Origin: an uncultured beta proteobacterium
GTDB lineage: Bacteria; Pseudomonadota; Gammaproteobacteria; Burkholderiales; Burkholderiaceae_B
Length of the DNA stretch: 62,717 bases
NCBI GenBank assembly: GCA_903894155.1
Contig: CAITPF010000088.1
Location: forward strand, 1-62,717
Direction: 5' to 3'
Shown here: positions 29,103 to 37,288 of the stretch, piece after piece
Position numbering within the stretch: position 1 is the first letter of the stretch
Layout: each line of letters begins with the position of its first letter
The notes under the pieces: generated by a model
Seen by the model: the letters and a program-made list of their open reading frames with translations, nothing else
Told to the model about the DNA's origin: nothing
Database searches by the model: none
Translations under genes and position numbers: made by a program

Positions 29103-31085
29103 ATGTCTGAACGATCCCTCAGCGATATTTTCTCCGCCGATGGCCCCCTGGCCTCGCTGTCCGAAGGCTATCGGGTCCGCCCCTCCCAGGTCGAGCTTGC
29201 CCGAGCGGTCGAACAGACGATCGAGTCTGGCGGCACGCTCGTGGCCGAGGCTGGCACCGGGACGGGCAAGACCTGGGCCTACCTCGTGCCGGCCTTGCTG
29301 GGGGCCGGCAAGGTGCTGGTGTCAACCGGCACGCGCACGCTCCAGGATCAACTCTTCGGGCGCGACCTGCCTCGCGTGCGTGAGGCCCTCGGGGTGCCGG
29401 CCAGCATCGCGTTGCTCAAGGGGCGCGCCAACTATGTGTGCCACTATCATCTTGACCGGCTCCAGGGGGACGATCGCGCCCTGAAGGCACGCACCGAGAT
29501 CCAGCAGTTGCGCCAGCTGCAGACGTTCGCGCGCGATTCGTCCACAGGCGACAAGGCCGATCTGCCCACCGTCCCCGAGGAGGCCGATATCTGGCAGCGC
29601 GTGACATCCACCCGCGAAAACTGCCTCGGGCAGGATTGCCCCCGGGTGCGCGATTGCTTCGTGCTCAAGGCCCGCAGGCAGGCCCAGGAGGCCGACGTCG
29701 TGGTGATCAACCACGCCTTGTTCATGGCCGACCTGGTGCTGCGTGAGGAAGGCGTCACCGATTTGCTGCCTGGTGCGGATACGGTGATTTTCGACGAGGC
29801 GCACCAGTTGCCCGATACGGCGACCCGTTTCCTGGGTACCAGCGTCTCGACGCACCAATTTCAGGATCTTTCAAAGCAGGTCGAGGCGGCGGGTCTCGCG
29901 TATGCGCGCGAGGCCGCGCACTGGTCCGACCAGGCCAAGCGCATCGAGCAGGCCGCGCGTGAGCTGCGCCTTTCCTGTGTCGCGCTGGAGTCCATTCCCG
30001 GGCGTCGGGTCACCTTCGAGGCGTTCCCGCAGCCGCAAGCGTTCGACCTCGCGCGTGAGGCGCTTGCGCAGGCGCTCGACGAGGTGGGGCGCATGCTTGC
30101 CGCGGTCGAGGAAAAGCATCCGGATCTCGCAGCCGCGGCGCGAACCGCGATCGAACTCGCCCAGCGCGTCGTGCAGTGGGGCCTGCCCGCACGCGGTGCG
30201 CCACAATCCGCTGCCGGCGGATCCCCGATCGTTCGCTGGGTCGAACTTGGGCTCCACCATGTCCGCCTGCACGCTGCCCCGCTGTCGGTGGCCGAGGCGT
30301 TTGCCAAGTACCGCCAGGGCGGCCAAGCCTGGGTGCTGACCTCCGCCACGCTGTCCGTGCAGGGCGACTTTTCCCATTTTATCTCAAGGCTGGGGCTCGA
30401 GGGCGCGCACACGCTGCGGATGGAGTCGCCCTTCGACTATGCCAGCCAGGCGCTGCTTTTCGTGCCGCGCGCTTTGCCCTCGCCACAATCGCCCGATTTC
30501 CTGCCGCAGTTTGTCTCGACGCTGATGCCTTTGATCGAGGCGAACGCCGGCCGCGCCCTGGTGTTGTGCACCACGCTTCGCGCGGTCGAACGCGTTGCGC
30601 AACTGCTGGCAGAACACTACGACAGTGCGGGACATACCTGGCCGATCATGCGCCAGGGCGTCGGGACGCGGCGCGATCTGCTGGAGCGCTTTCGCACCTT
30701 GCCGCACGCCGTGCTGGTCGGAAGCGCCAGTTTCTGGGAAGGCATCGACATCCCCGGCGATCGCCTGACGCTCGTCGCGATCGATAAACTCCCTTTCGCG
30801 CCGCCAGACGACCCGGTCATCGAGGCCCGGTTGCGCGCCTGCCGTGAGCGTGGTGGCAACCCGTTCATGGAGTTCCAGTTGCCAGAAGCCGCGATCGCAC
30901 TCAAGCAGGGCGCAGGCCGCCTGATCCGAAGCGAGACGGATTGGGGTGTGCTGATGGTGGGGGATACCAGGCTCGTGGACAAGCCCTACGGCAAGCAACT
31001 ATGGCGCGGGCTTCCGCCATTCGCCCGCAGCCGCGACTTGCAGGCTGCGGTCGAATTCCTGGCGCGAAGGTCAGAACAGCCTTAG
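29103..31085 (+). CDS. DinG/YoaA-type ATP-dependent iron-sulfur helicase
   Basis: 660 residues from the ATG at 29103; a GTG at 29088 is an alternative. Walker A EAGTGTGKT (about 49-57), DEAH box IFDEAHQLPD, and late helicase motifs VGSASFWEGIDIPGD and QGAGRLIRSETDWGVL. Cys113, Cys174, Cys179 and Cys185 (NYVC ... NCLGQDCPRVRDC) fit the XPD-type [4Fe-4S] ligand set. The size and C-terminus are nearer YoaA than DinG. The last 15 bases overlap the 3' end of bamD on the other strand. Confidence 0.92.
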   Translation: MSERSLSDIFSADGPLASLSEGYRVRPSQVELARAVEQTIESGGTLVAEAGTGTGKTWAYLVPALLGAGKVLVSTGTRTLQDQLFGRDLPRVREALGVPASIALLKGRANYVCHYHLDRLQGDDRALKARTEIQQLRQLQTFARDSSTGDKADLPTVPEEADIWQRVTSTRENCLGQDCPRVRDCFVLKARRQAQEADVVVINHALFMADLVLREEGVTDLLPGADTVIFDEAHQLPDTATRFLGTSVSTHQFQDLSKQVEAAGLAYAREAAHWSDQAKRIEQAARELRLSCVALESIPGRRVTFEAFPQPQAFDLAREALAQALDEVGRMLAAVEEKHPDLAAAARTAIELAQRVVQWGLPARGAPQSAAGGSPIVRWVELGLHHVRLHAAPLSVAEAFAKYRQGGQAWVLTSATLSVQGDFSHFISRLGLEGAHTLRMESPFDYASQALLFVPRALPSPQSPDFLPQFVSTLMPLIEANAGRALVLCTTLRAVERVAQLLAEHYDSAGHTWPIMRQGVGTRRDLLERFRTLPHAVLVGSASFWEGIDIPGDRLTLVAIDKLPFAPPDDPVIEARLRACRERGGNPFMEFQLPEAAIALKQGAGRLIRSETDWGVLMVGDTRLVDKPYGKQLWRGLPPFARSRDLQAAVEFLARRSEQP

Positions 31086-31919
31086 CACGTTCCAGGCGGA
31101 GTATTTGTTGGGGAAACCTTCGGTGAGCAGCTTGGATTCGGGATAGTTCTTGACCAGCACGCGCTCGACGTCGTCGCGCATGTCCTTCATCCCGAGCTTT
31201 TCGTAGGACATCATCATGATGTAGAGCGCTGGCTCTGAAGCGGGAACGCCCTGGAAGTCGGTGATCACGATTTGCGCGCGGTTGATGGCGGCGACGTAGG
31301 CATAGCGGTCGTAGTAGTAACGCGCAACGAACACCTCGTTCATCGCGATCGTGTTGACGAGCCAGACCAGCCGTGCACGGGCGTCCGTTGCATATTTGCT
31401 GTCAGGGTACTTGTCAACCAGTTCGGTAAACGCCAGATAAGACTGGCGCAGCGCCTTCGGATCGCGCTCTCCGGGATCCTGGCCGGTAAAGGTGGCAAAG
31501 ACCGCGATCGGGGGCGTGAAGTTGATCAGGCCCTTGAGGTAAAGCACGTAATCCGAAGCCGGGTGGTTCGGATATTGCTGCTGAAAGCGGTTGATGGTGG
31601 CCAGCGCCAGATCGGGCTCCTTATCCTTCCACTGCACATAGGCCAGGTCGATCATGGCTTGTTGCGCGTAGGCTCCGAACGGGAATCGCGATTCGACCGC
31701 GATGAAACGCTCCTTGGCCGTCTTCCAGTTGGCGGAGTTCATCTCGGTCTTTCCGTCCTGGAGCAGCTGCTCGGCAGTCCAGTTGGCGGTTGGATCGTAT
31801 TCCTGCCCCTTTGTCCCGCAACCCGAAAGTACAAGCAGGCTCAGGGACACGAGCAAGACGCCCAGCAGGCTGCCGCCGATGCGGCGGCGATGGATAAATG
31901 AGTTGAGGCGACCCGTCAC
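31071..31919 (-). CDS. bamD: Outer membrane assembly lipoprotein BamD
   Basis: 282 residues beginning at GTG 31919 with AAGGA seven bases upstream. A positively charged start and hydrophobic signal lead to the lipobox LVLSGC (Cys34), so the mature protein is an outer-membrane-anchored lipoprotein facing the periplasm. TPR-like repeats follow (ERFIAVESRFPFGAYAQQA, INRFQQQYPNHPASDYVLYL, FTELVDKYPDSKYATDAR). It is an essential partner of BamA. Divergent from rluD, the common arrangement in proteobacteria. Confidence 0.96.
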   Translation of the reverse strand: MTGRLNSFIHRRRIGGSLLGVLLVSLSLLVLSGCGTKGQEYDPTANWTAEQLLQDGKTEMNSANWKTAKERFIAVESRFPFGAYAQQAMIDLAYVQWKDKEPDLALATINRFQQQYPNHPASDYVLYLKGLINFTPPIAVFATFTGQDPGERDPKALRQSYLAFTELVDKYPDSKYATDARARLVWLVNTIAMNEVFVARYYYDRYAYVAAINRAQIVITDFQGVPASEPALYIMMMSYEKLGMKDMRDDVERVLVKNYPESKLLTEGFPNKYSAWNVLRLF

Positions 31920-31969
31920 GAGATAATCCTTGGTGTTAGCATTCCCCGCTGATTATATGACTTCTCCTC

Positions 31970-32947
31970 ATGGCTGAAATAACTTCTGTAGACGATTTGC
32001 TGGGCGAAGACGATGCGCTGGAGTTCCGCGTCTCGTCGGGGGTACCGCTTGACCGCCTGGATAAGGCGCTGGCGGTCCTGATGCCGCAGCATTCGCGTAG
32101 CCGCCTGCAGGCCTGGATCGAGGCCGGGCATGTGCAGGTGAACGGACGCGTGGCCCGGGTTCGGCAGTCCTTGCGCGAGGACGATCTGGTGCGCGTCCGG
32201 GAGCAGGCTGCCCCTGAGGATCTTGCCTTTACGCCCGAGGATGTCGCCTTCGAGGTCGTGGCCGACAGCGCCGAGTGGGTCGTGGTCAACAAGCCCGTGG
32301 GGCTTGTGACGCATCCCGGCGCCGGCAACTGGCGGGGAACGCTCCTGAACGGGCTGCTTTTTCGTTACCCCGAGCTGGCGCACGTCCCGCGTGCCGGAAT
32401 CGTCCACCGCCTGGACAAGGACACCTCGGGCCTGCTGGTGATCGCGAGAACGGAGATCGCCCAGACCAGCCTTGTGCGCCAGTTGCAGGCCCGCTCCATG
32501 GGACGTCGATACCTCGCCATCGCCCATGGGCGGATGCTTGCGCGCGGCACGATTTCCCGGGAAATTGGCCGCGACCCCCGCGTGCCGGTGCGAATGGCCG
32601 TGGAGCGCCCGGTCGCCCCCAAAGCCGCCGTGACGCACTACGAGGTGCTGCGCCAGGGAACTGCGGGGGATTCCAATGTCTCTGAAGTGACCTGCCGCCT
32701 GGAGACTGGCCGCACGCACCAGATCCGGGTGCACCTGGCGAGCCTGGGCCATCCGCTGCTCGGTGATACGCTTTATGGCGGCCGCGTGATCGCGGGCGCC
32801 GAACGCCAAATGCTGCATGCGTGGCAACTGCGATTCGACGATCCCGCAGGCGCGGGCGAGGTGCAGTTCGAGGCCGATCCGCCGCCCGACATGCAGGCCG
32901 TGCGCCAGGCGATTCACTGGGCCGGATCGCTGACCGCTGACCGCTGA
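31970..32947 (+). CDS. rluD: 23S rRNA pseudouridine synthase RluD
   Basis: 325 residues. N-terminal S4 RNA-binding domain (about 24-80), then the RluA-family catalytic core with Asp149 in HRLDKDTSG and the C-terminal motif CRLETGRTHQIRVHLASLGHPLLGD. It modifies uridines in helix 69 of 23S rRNA. The last codons and the TGA stop lie inside the first units of the 7-bp tandem repeat, so a change in repeat number there would alter the C-terminus. Confidence 0.96.
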   Translation: MAEITSVDDLLGEDDALEFRVSSGVPLDRLDKALAVLMPQHSRSRLQAWIEAGHVQVNGRVARVRQSLREDDLVRVREQAAPEDLAFTPEDVAFEVVADSAEWVVVNKPVGLVTHPGAGNWRGTLLNGLLFRYPELAHVPRAGIVHRLDKDTSGLLVIARTEIAQTSLVRQLQARSMGRRYLAIAHGRMLARGTISREIGRDPRVPVRMAVERPVAPKAAVTHYEVLRQGTAGDSNVSEVTCRLETGRTHQIRVHLASLGHPLLGDTLYGGRVIAGAERQMLHAWQLRFDDPAGAGEVQFEADPPPDMQAVRQAIHWAGSLTADR

Positions 32948-33015
32948 CCGAAGACCGAAGACCGAAGACCGAAGACCGCAGACCGCAGACCGCAGACCGC
33001 AGACCGCAGACCGCC
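32932..33015. repeat. Twelve tandem 7-bp units between rluD and pgeF
   Basis: The array is GACCGCT x2, GACCGAA x4, GACCGCA x5, GACCGCC x1, exactly 84 bases. It begins inside the rluD coding end and stops 8 bases before the pgeF ATG. Variants are grouped in blocks, which points to slippage expansion. Seven is not a multiple of three, so indels shift the rluD frame at its end and change the rluD stop to pgeF start distance. Confidence 0.97.
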
Positions 33016-33023
33016 GAGACACC

Positions 33024-33842
33024 ATGCCTGAAAAGCCCGCGATCGATTCCCCAGCCCTTGCCATCGTTCGGCCCGCGCAGCCGTGGCCCGGGGTCACCCT
33101 GTTCTGCACGACCCGCGCCGGCGGCGTGGGTACGCCGCCCTACGACACCCTGAACCTCGGGTTGGGTGCAGGCGACGATGCGGGCATCGTGCGCGAGAAT
33201 CGCGCGCGACTGCGCCCCATGCTGGCTGCAGAGCCGTTTTGGCTTCGGCAAGTGCATGGCAGCACGGTGGCCGATGGGGATGCGTTTTCTCCAATCCCGG
33301 CCGTCGGATCGTCGGACACAAATGCGGCGACGGATCCGCCCGAGGCGGATGCCGCGATCACCGCCAGGCCCGGTCGCGTGCTTGCCATATTGACAGCGGA
33401 TTGCCTTGCGGTCGTGATCGGCGATGCCCAGGGCAGGGTGCTCGGGGCCGCGCACGCTGGCTGGCGCGGGCTTGCCGGGGGAGTGCTGGAGGCGACGCTT
33501 ACGGCCCTGCGGCAACGCGCGCCGCACGCCACCGCGTGGCGGGCCTGGATTGGCCCGGGCATCGGCGCGACCGCGTTTCAGGTCGGGGACGACGTTCGCG
33601 AAGCGTTTGCGCAAGCGGGATCCGAGGAGCCGGGCCTGTTTGTCGCAGATCCCGGTATGCCGGGGAAGTGGCTCGCCGATCTTGCCGGCCTGGCACGCTG
33701 GCGCCTCGAGCGCCTGGACGTGACGCAAATCGAGTCCTGCGGGCTTTGCACCGTCACCGATACCCAGGGCCGATTTTTCTCATATCGCCGGGATGGGCGG
33801 ACCGGGCGCATGGCAACCCTGGCCTGGCTTCACGGCGCGTGA
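33024..33842 (+). CDS. pgeF: Peptidoglycan editing factor PgeF (multicopper polyphenol oxidase fold, YfiH)
   Basis: 272 residues. The family signature is present: FCTTRAGGVGTPPYDTLNLG, FWLRQVHGSTV (His), LTADCLAVVIGD (Cys), GAAHAGWRGLAGGVLEATL (His). Members were once called laccases; in E. coli YfiH prevents wrongly built muropeptides. The ATG has only a weak GAG upstream, where the 7-bp repeat ends, so expression may depend on coupling to rluD. RluD-pgeF neighbours are common. Confidence 0.93.
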   Translation: MPEKPAIDSPALAIVRPAQPWPGVTLFCTTRAGGVGTPPYDTLNLGLGAGDDAGIVRENRARLRPMLAAEPFWLRQVHGSTVADGDAFSPIPAVGSSDTNAATDPPEADAAITARPGRVLAILTADCLAVVIGDAQGRVLGAAHAGWRGLAGGVLEATLTALRQRAPHATAWRAWIGPGIGATAFQVGDDVREAFAQAGSEEPGLFVADPGMPGKWLADLAGLARWRLERLDVTQIESCGLCTVTDTQGRFFSYRRDGRTGRMATLAWLHGA

Positions 33843-34049
33843 GCGCCTGGATCGCGGCTGGGTCTGCGAAAGCGCCATTGCTGTGCCTTGCGTGCCTGGG
33901 CGCGATAAACCGTTATGGTGAATGCACGTTCGCAATGACCATGTAAGGTTTCTCATTTACGCTCACTCTTATTTTCCGTTTACCCTCATTGACAACGCTG
34001 AGCGTGCAGCGCACGATTCATTCCGAATTGCAAACAAAAGGTTCTTGAT

Positions 34050-35672
34050 GTGAACGTTCCACTTCCCACTGGCTGGGTTCCCCCACCGGGCATTCCCCAA
34101 GAAAAACTTGCCTCCATCCAGCATGACTTCATGCAAGGGTGGCAGAAGATTTCCCAGCAGGCCGCCGAGGGGCACCTCGATCCTGTGCACGACCGGCGGT
34201 TCGCCGCCAAAGCGTGGGCGGCGAGCCCGACGCACCTGTTGATGGCCCACATGTATCTGTTGTCTGCCCACGCGATGCAGAAGATGGTGGCTGCGTCGGA
34301 TGCCAAGCCTGAGCTCAAGGATCGCCTGCAGTTTTCCGTCATGCAGTGGATCGACGCCATGTCCCCGGCCAACTTCTTCGCCACCAACCCGGATGCGCAG
34401 CGCGCGCTCGTCGAATCCGGCGGCGAAACCTTGCGGGCGGGCATTTCGAACTTCCTGGGCGACCTGAAAAAGGGCAGGATCACCCAGTCCGATGAGAGCA
34501 AGTTCACCGTAGGCGAGAACCTCGCGACCACCCCGGGATCGGTGGTCTACCAGAATCGCTACCTGCAAATCATCCAGTACAAGCCGACCACATCCACGGT
34601 TTACCAGCGCCCCATTCTTCTGGTGCCGCCTTGCATCAACAAGTTTTACATCCTCGATCTGCAGCCCGAGAATTCGTTCGTGCGTAACGCGGTCGCTGAA
34701 GGGTTCACCGTGTTCCTGGTTTCGTGGCGCAATCCGGTGCCCGAGGACACCGACGGGATCGACAAAGCGACCTGGGATGACTACATCGAGGGTGGCGTGC
34801 TTGATGCCATCAAGACGGTGAGCGCGATCTCCGGCCAGAAGAAGATCAACGTCCTGGGCTTCTGCGTGGGCGGAACCATGCTGGCGACGGCGCTCGCCGT
34901 TGCGGCAGGGCGGGGCGAGCACCCTGAGGCCTCGCTCACGATGCTCACGTCAATGGTCGACTTTTCGGACACCGGCACGCTCAAGGTGTTCGTCGACGAA
35001 CCGCACGCGCAGCTCCGGGAGCAGACGCTCGGGCAGGGCGGGCTCATGAGAGCCCAGGAGCTGGGCGCGACGTTCTCTTTCCTGCGGCCGAACGAACTGG
35101 TCTGGAATTACGTCGTTTCGAATTACCTGAAGGGCGAAACCCCGGTGCCGTTCGACCTGTTGTACTGGAACGGCGACAGTACCAACCTGCCCGGGCCGTT
35201 CTTTACCTGGTACTTCCGCAATATGTACCTGGAAAACAACCTGCGCGTGCCAAATAAGCTGGTGTGCTGCGGCGTGCCGGTGGATCTTCGCAAGATCAGC
35301 ACGCCCTCGTTTGTCTACTCATCGCGCGAAGATCACATCGTGCCCTGGAAATCAGGCTATGCGTCGACCCAGCTTTTTACGGGGCCCTGCAAGTACGTGC
35401 TGGGCGCCTCGGGTCACATCGCCGGGGTGATCAATCCGCCCGCCAAGAAAAAACGCAGTTATTGGGTTCTGGAAGGCGAGCACATGCCCGCCGATGCCCA
35501 TACCTGGTTCCACCAGGCAACGGAGCATCCCGGCAGCTGGTGGCCTGAGTGGACGGCCTGGCTGGCATCGCATAGCGGTCGTCGGGTCAAGGCGCCGGCC
35601 GCCGAAGGCAGCGCCCGGTATCCGGTGATCGAGCCCGCGCCCGGATCCTTCGTCAAGGTGCGGGCAGTCTGA
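34050..35672 (+). CDS. phaC: Class I polyhydroxyalkanoate synthase
   Basis: 540 residues polymerising (R)-3-hydroxyacyl-CoA at the granule surface. The start is GTG 34050 (AAAGG eight bases upstream); the ATG two bases earlier reads straight into TGA. The lipase-like box GFCVGG carries Cys272; the other triad members are in SSREDHIVPWKSGY (Asp) and ASGHIAGVINPP (His). Typical class I features include LVPPCINKFYILDL and NGDSTNLPGPFFTWYFRN. It begins a phaC-phaB-phaR group that lacks a phaA thiolase. Confidence 0.96.
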   Translation: MNVPLPTGWVPPPGIPQEKLASIQHDFMQGWQKISQQAAEGHLDPVHDRRFAAKAWAASPTHLLMAHMYLLSAHAMQKMVAASDAKPELKDRLQFSVMQWIDAMSPANFFATNPDAQRALVESGGETLRAGISNFLGDLKKGRITQSDESKFTVGENLATTPGSVVYQNRYLQIIQYKPTTSTVYQRPILLVPPCINKFYILDLQPENSFVRNAVAEGFTVFLVSWRNPVPEDTDGIDKATWDDYIEGGVLDAIKTVSAISGQKKINVLGFCVGGTMLATALAVAAGRGEHPEASLTMLTSMVDFSDTGTLKVFVDEPHAQLREQTLGQGGLMRAQELGATFSFLRPNELVWNYVVSNYLKGETPVPFDLLYWNGDSTNLPGPFFTWYFRNMYLENNLRVPNKLVCCGVPVDLRKISTPSFVYSSREDHIVPWKSGYASTQLFTGPCKYVLGASGHIAGVINPPAKKKRSYWVLEGEHMPADAHTWFHQATEHPGSWWPEWTAWLASHSGRRVKAPAAEGSARYPVIEPAPGSFVKVRAV

Positions 35673-35781
35673 TAGCAGTGCAACCCGGGTCCCTTCGCCG
35701 CGCGGAGCCCGGGGCAATATCAATGCGGTCGCTCTGCGGGCTAATTTTTTCTGTTTCGCAGCGGCACGAGGAGAACAAAAA

Positions 35782-36519
35782 ATGAGTGCAAAACTGGCAT
35801 ACGTAACAGGCGGAATGGGTGGGATTGGCACTGCAATTTGCCAGCGCCTTGCAAAAGAAGGGGTGAAGGTGATTGCCGGTTGTGGTCCGAGTCGGGATTT
35901 CAAGGCCTGGATCGACGAACAGACCTCCCTGGGGTACAAGTTTTATGCCTCCGTGGGCAACGTGGCCGATTGGGATTCGACCGTCGAGGCTTTCGAGAAG
36001 GTCAAACGAGAGCACGGCAAGGTCGATATCCTCGTGAATAATGCAGGGATTACGCGCGACGGCGTCTTTCGCAAGATGAGCGCCGACGATTGGCGCGCTG
36101 TCATGGATACCAACCTGAACAGCCTGTTCAACGTCACCAAGCAAGTGATCGACGGCATGACCGATAGCGGTTTCGGTCGTATCGTCAATATCAGTTCGGT
36201 GAACGGGCAGAAGGGCCAGTTTGGTCAGTCCAATTACGCGACGGCCAAGGCGGGCATCCATGGGTTCACGATGTCGCTGGCTCTGGAGGTCGCCAGCAAG
36301 GGCGTCACCGTGAACACGGTTTCTCCGGGTTACATCGGCACCGACATGGTTCGGGCCATTCGTCCCGATGTGCTCGAAAAGATCGTTGCGACAATTCCGG
36401 TCAAGCGCCTTGGTACGCCGGAGGAGATTGGTTCGATCGTTGCGTGGATTTCATCCGACGATGCCGGTTTCGCGACCGGGGCCGATTTTTCGCTCAACGG
36501 CGGGCTGCACATGGGTTGA
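35782..36519 (+). CDS. phaB: Acetoacetyl-CoA reductase
   Basis: 245-residue short-chain dehydrogenase making (R)-3-hydroxybutyryl-CoA with NADPH. N-terminal VTGGMGGIGTAICQRL, DILVNNAGITRDG, catalytic tyrosine-lysine in SNYATAKAGIHG, and PGYIGTDMVRAI, all as in PhaB. A GAGGAG ribosome site lies 8-9 bases before the ATG. It lies 110 bases after phaC and 49 before phaR, so co-transcription is likely. Confidence 0.95.
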   Translation: MSAKLAYVTGGMGGIGTAICQRLAKEGVKVIAGCGPSRDFKAWIDEQTSLGYKFYASVGNVADWDSTVEAFEKVKREHGKVDILVNNAGITRDGVFRKMSADDWRAVMDTNLNSLFNVTKQVIDGMTDSGFGRIVNISSVNGQKGQFGQSNYATAKAGIHGFTMSLALEVASKGVTVNTVSPGYIGTDMVRAIRPDVLEKIVATIPVKRLGTPEEIGSIVAWISSDDAGFATGADFSLNGGLHMG

Positions 36520-36568
36520 GCGGCGGGTGATGCATAATAAGGCGTGAAATCAGTTTCCGGGGAATCCC

Positions 36569-37147
36569 ATGAGCGAGTCTGCAGCAGAAGTGTCAGTGCG
36601 TCTGATCAAGAAATATCCCAACCGGCGTCTTTACGACACCCAAACGAGCACGTACATCACGTTGTCCGACGTGAAGCAGCTCGTACTCGACCACGAGTTG
36701 TTCAAAGTGGTGGATGCTAAATCCGGGGATGACCTGACACGCAGCATCCTTCTGCAGATCATCCTTGAGGAAGAAAGCGGGGGCGTGCCCATGTTTTCTT
36801 CCACGATGCTGGCGCATGTCATTCGGTTCTACGGCCACGCCATGCAGGGGATCATGGGTTCATACCTGGAAAAGAACATCCAGTCTTTCATGGAAATCCA
36901 GGATCGCGTCGCGGACCAGTCCAAGGGCGTCTATGGTGCCAACCAGTTTGGCCCCGAAACCTGGACGCAGTTCATGAACGTGCAGACCCCGATGATGCAA
37001 AACATGATGAACAGCTACGTGGAGCAAAGCAAGAACCTGTTTGTCCAGATGCAGGACAAAATGCAGGACCAGACGCGCACGATTTTCTCCACGTTTCCTT
37101 TCGGACCCCAGGGCGCGCCGGGTGCGAAGAATGAGGACAAAAGCTGA
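36569..37147 (+). CDS. phaR: Polyhydroxyalkanoate synthesis repressor
   Basis: 192 residues. The N-terminal DNA-binding domain RLIKKYPNRRLYDTQTSTYI followed by the PHB accumulation regulatory domains (VVDAKSGDDLTRSILLQIIL, FSSTMLAHVIRFYGHAMQGI) is unmistakable. The C-terminus is Met/Gln-rich and amphipathic, fitting granule binding. PhaR senses polymer and represses phasin and its own gene. It closes the pha group; a terminator follows. Confidence 0.96.
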   Translation: MSESAAEVSVRLIKKYPNRRLYDTQTSTYITLSDVKQLVLDHELFKVVDAKSGDDLTRSILLQIILEEESGGVPMFSSTMLAHVIRFYGHAMQGIMGSYLEKNIQSFMEIQDRVADQSKGVYGANQFGPETWTQFMNVQTPMMQNMMNSYVEQSKNLFVQMQDKMQDQTRTIFSTFPFGPQGAPGAKNEDKS

Positions 37148-37171
37148 TCGGTTTTGTAACGCTAAACGATC

Positions 37172-37201
37172 AAACGGCCCGCGCAAGCGGGCCGTTTTTT
37201 T
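37172..37201 (+). terminator. Rho-independent terminator after phaR
   Basis: AAACGGCCCGC (37172-37182) / GCGGGCCGTTT (37187-37197), loop GCAA, T-run to 37201. It starts 25 bases after the phaR stop. On the other strand it would have only three T, so it mainly serves phaR. Confidence 0.93.
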
Positions 37202-37288
37202 GCCGGGCGAGGGCGCTTGCCGAACGCTGCTACCGTGCGCGGCCACCGTGCACCGCGCGCGGGCGTAGCCCGAGCGTGCGGCGCGCCG

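Noticed and set aside
29103..31085. Calling the helicase DinG outright
   Set aside because: Length and C-terminal motifs are nearer YoaA; I left the symbol empty.
32932..33015. Possible CRISPR array
   Set aside because: Units are 7 bases and contiguous with no spacers; no cas genes nearby.
31916..33109. Minus-strand frame encoding heptapeptide repeats near 32932-33015
   Set aside because: The repeats are only the 7-bp array read in triplets; the frame is antisense to rluD.
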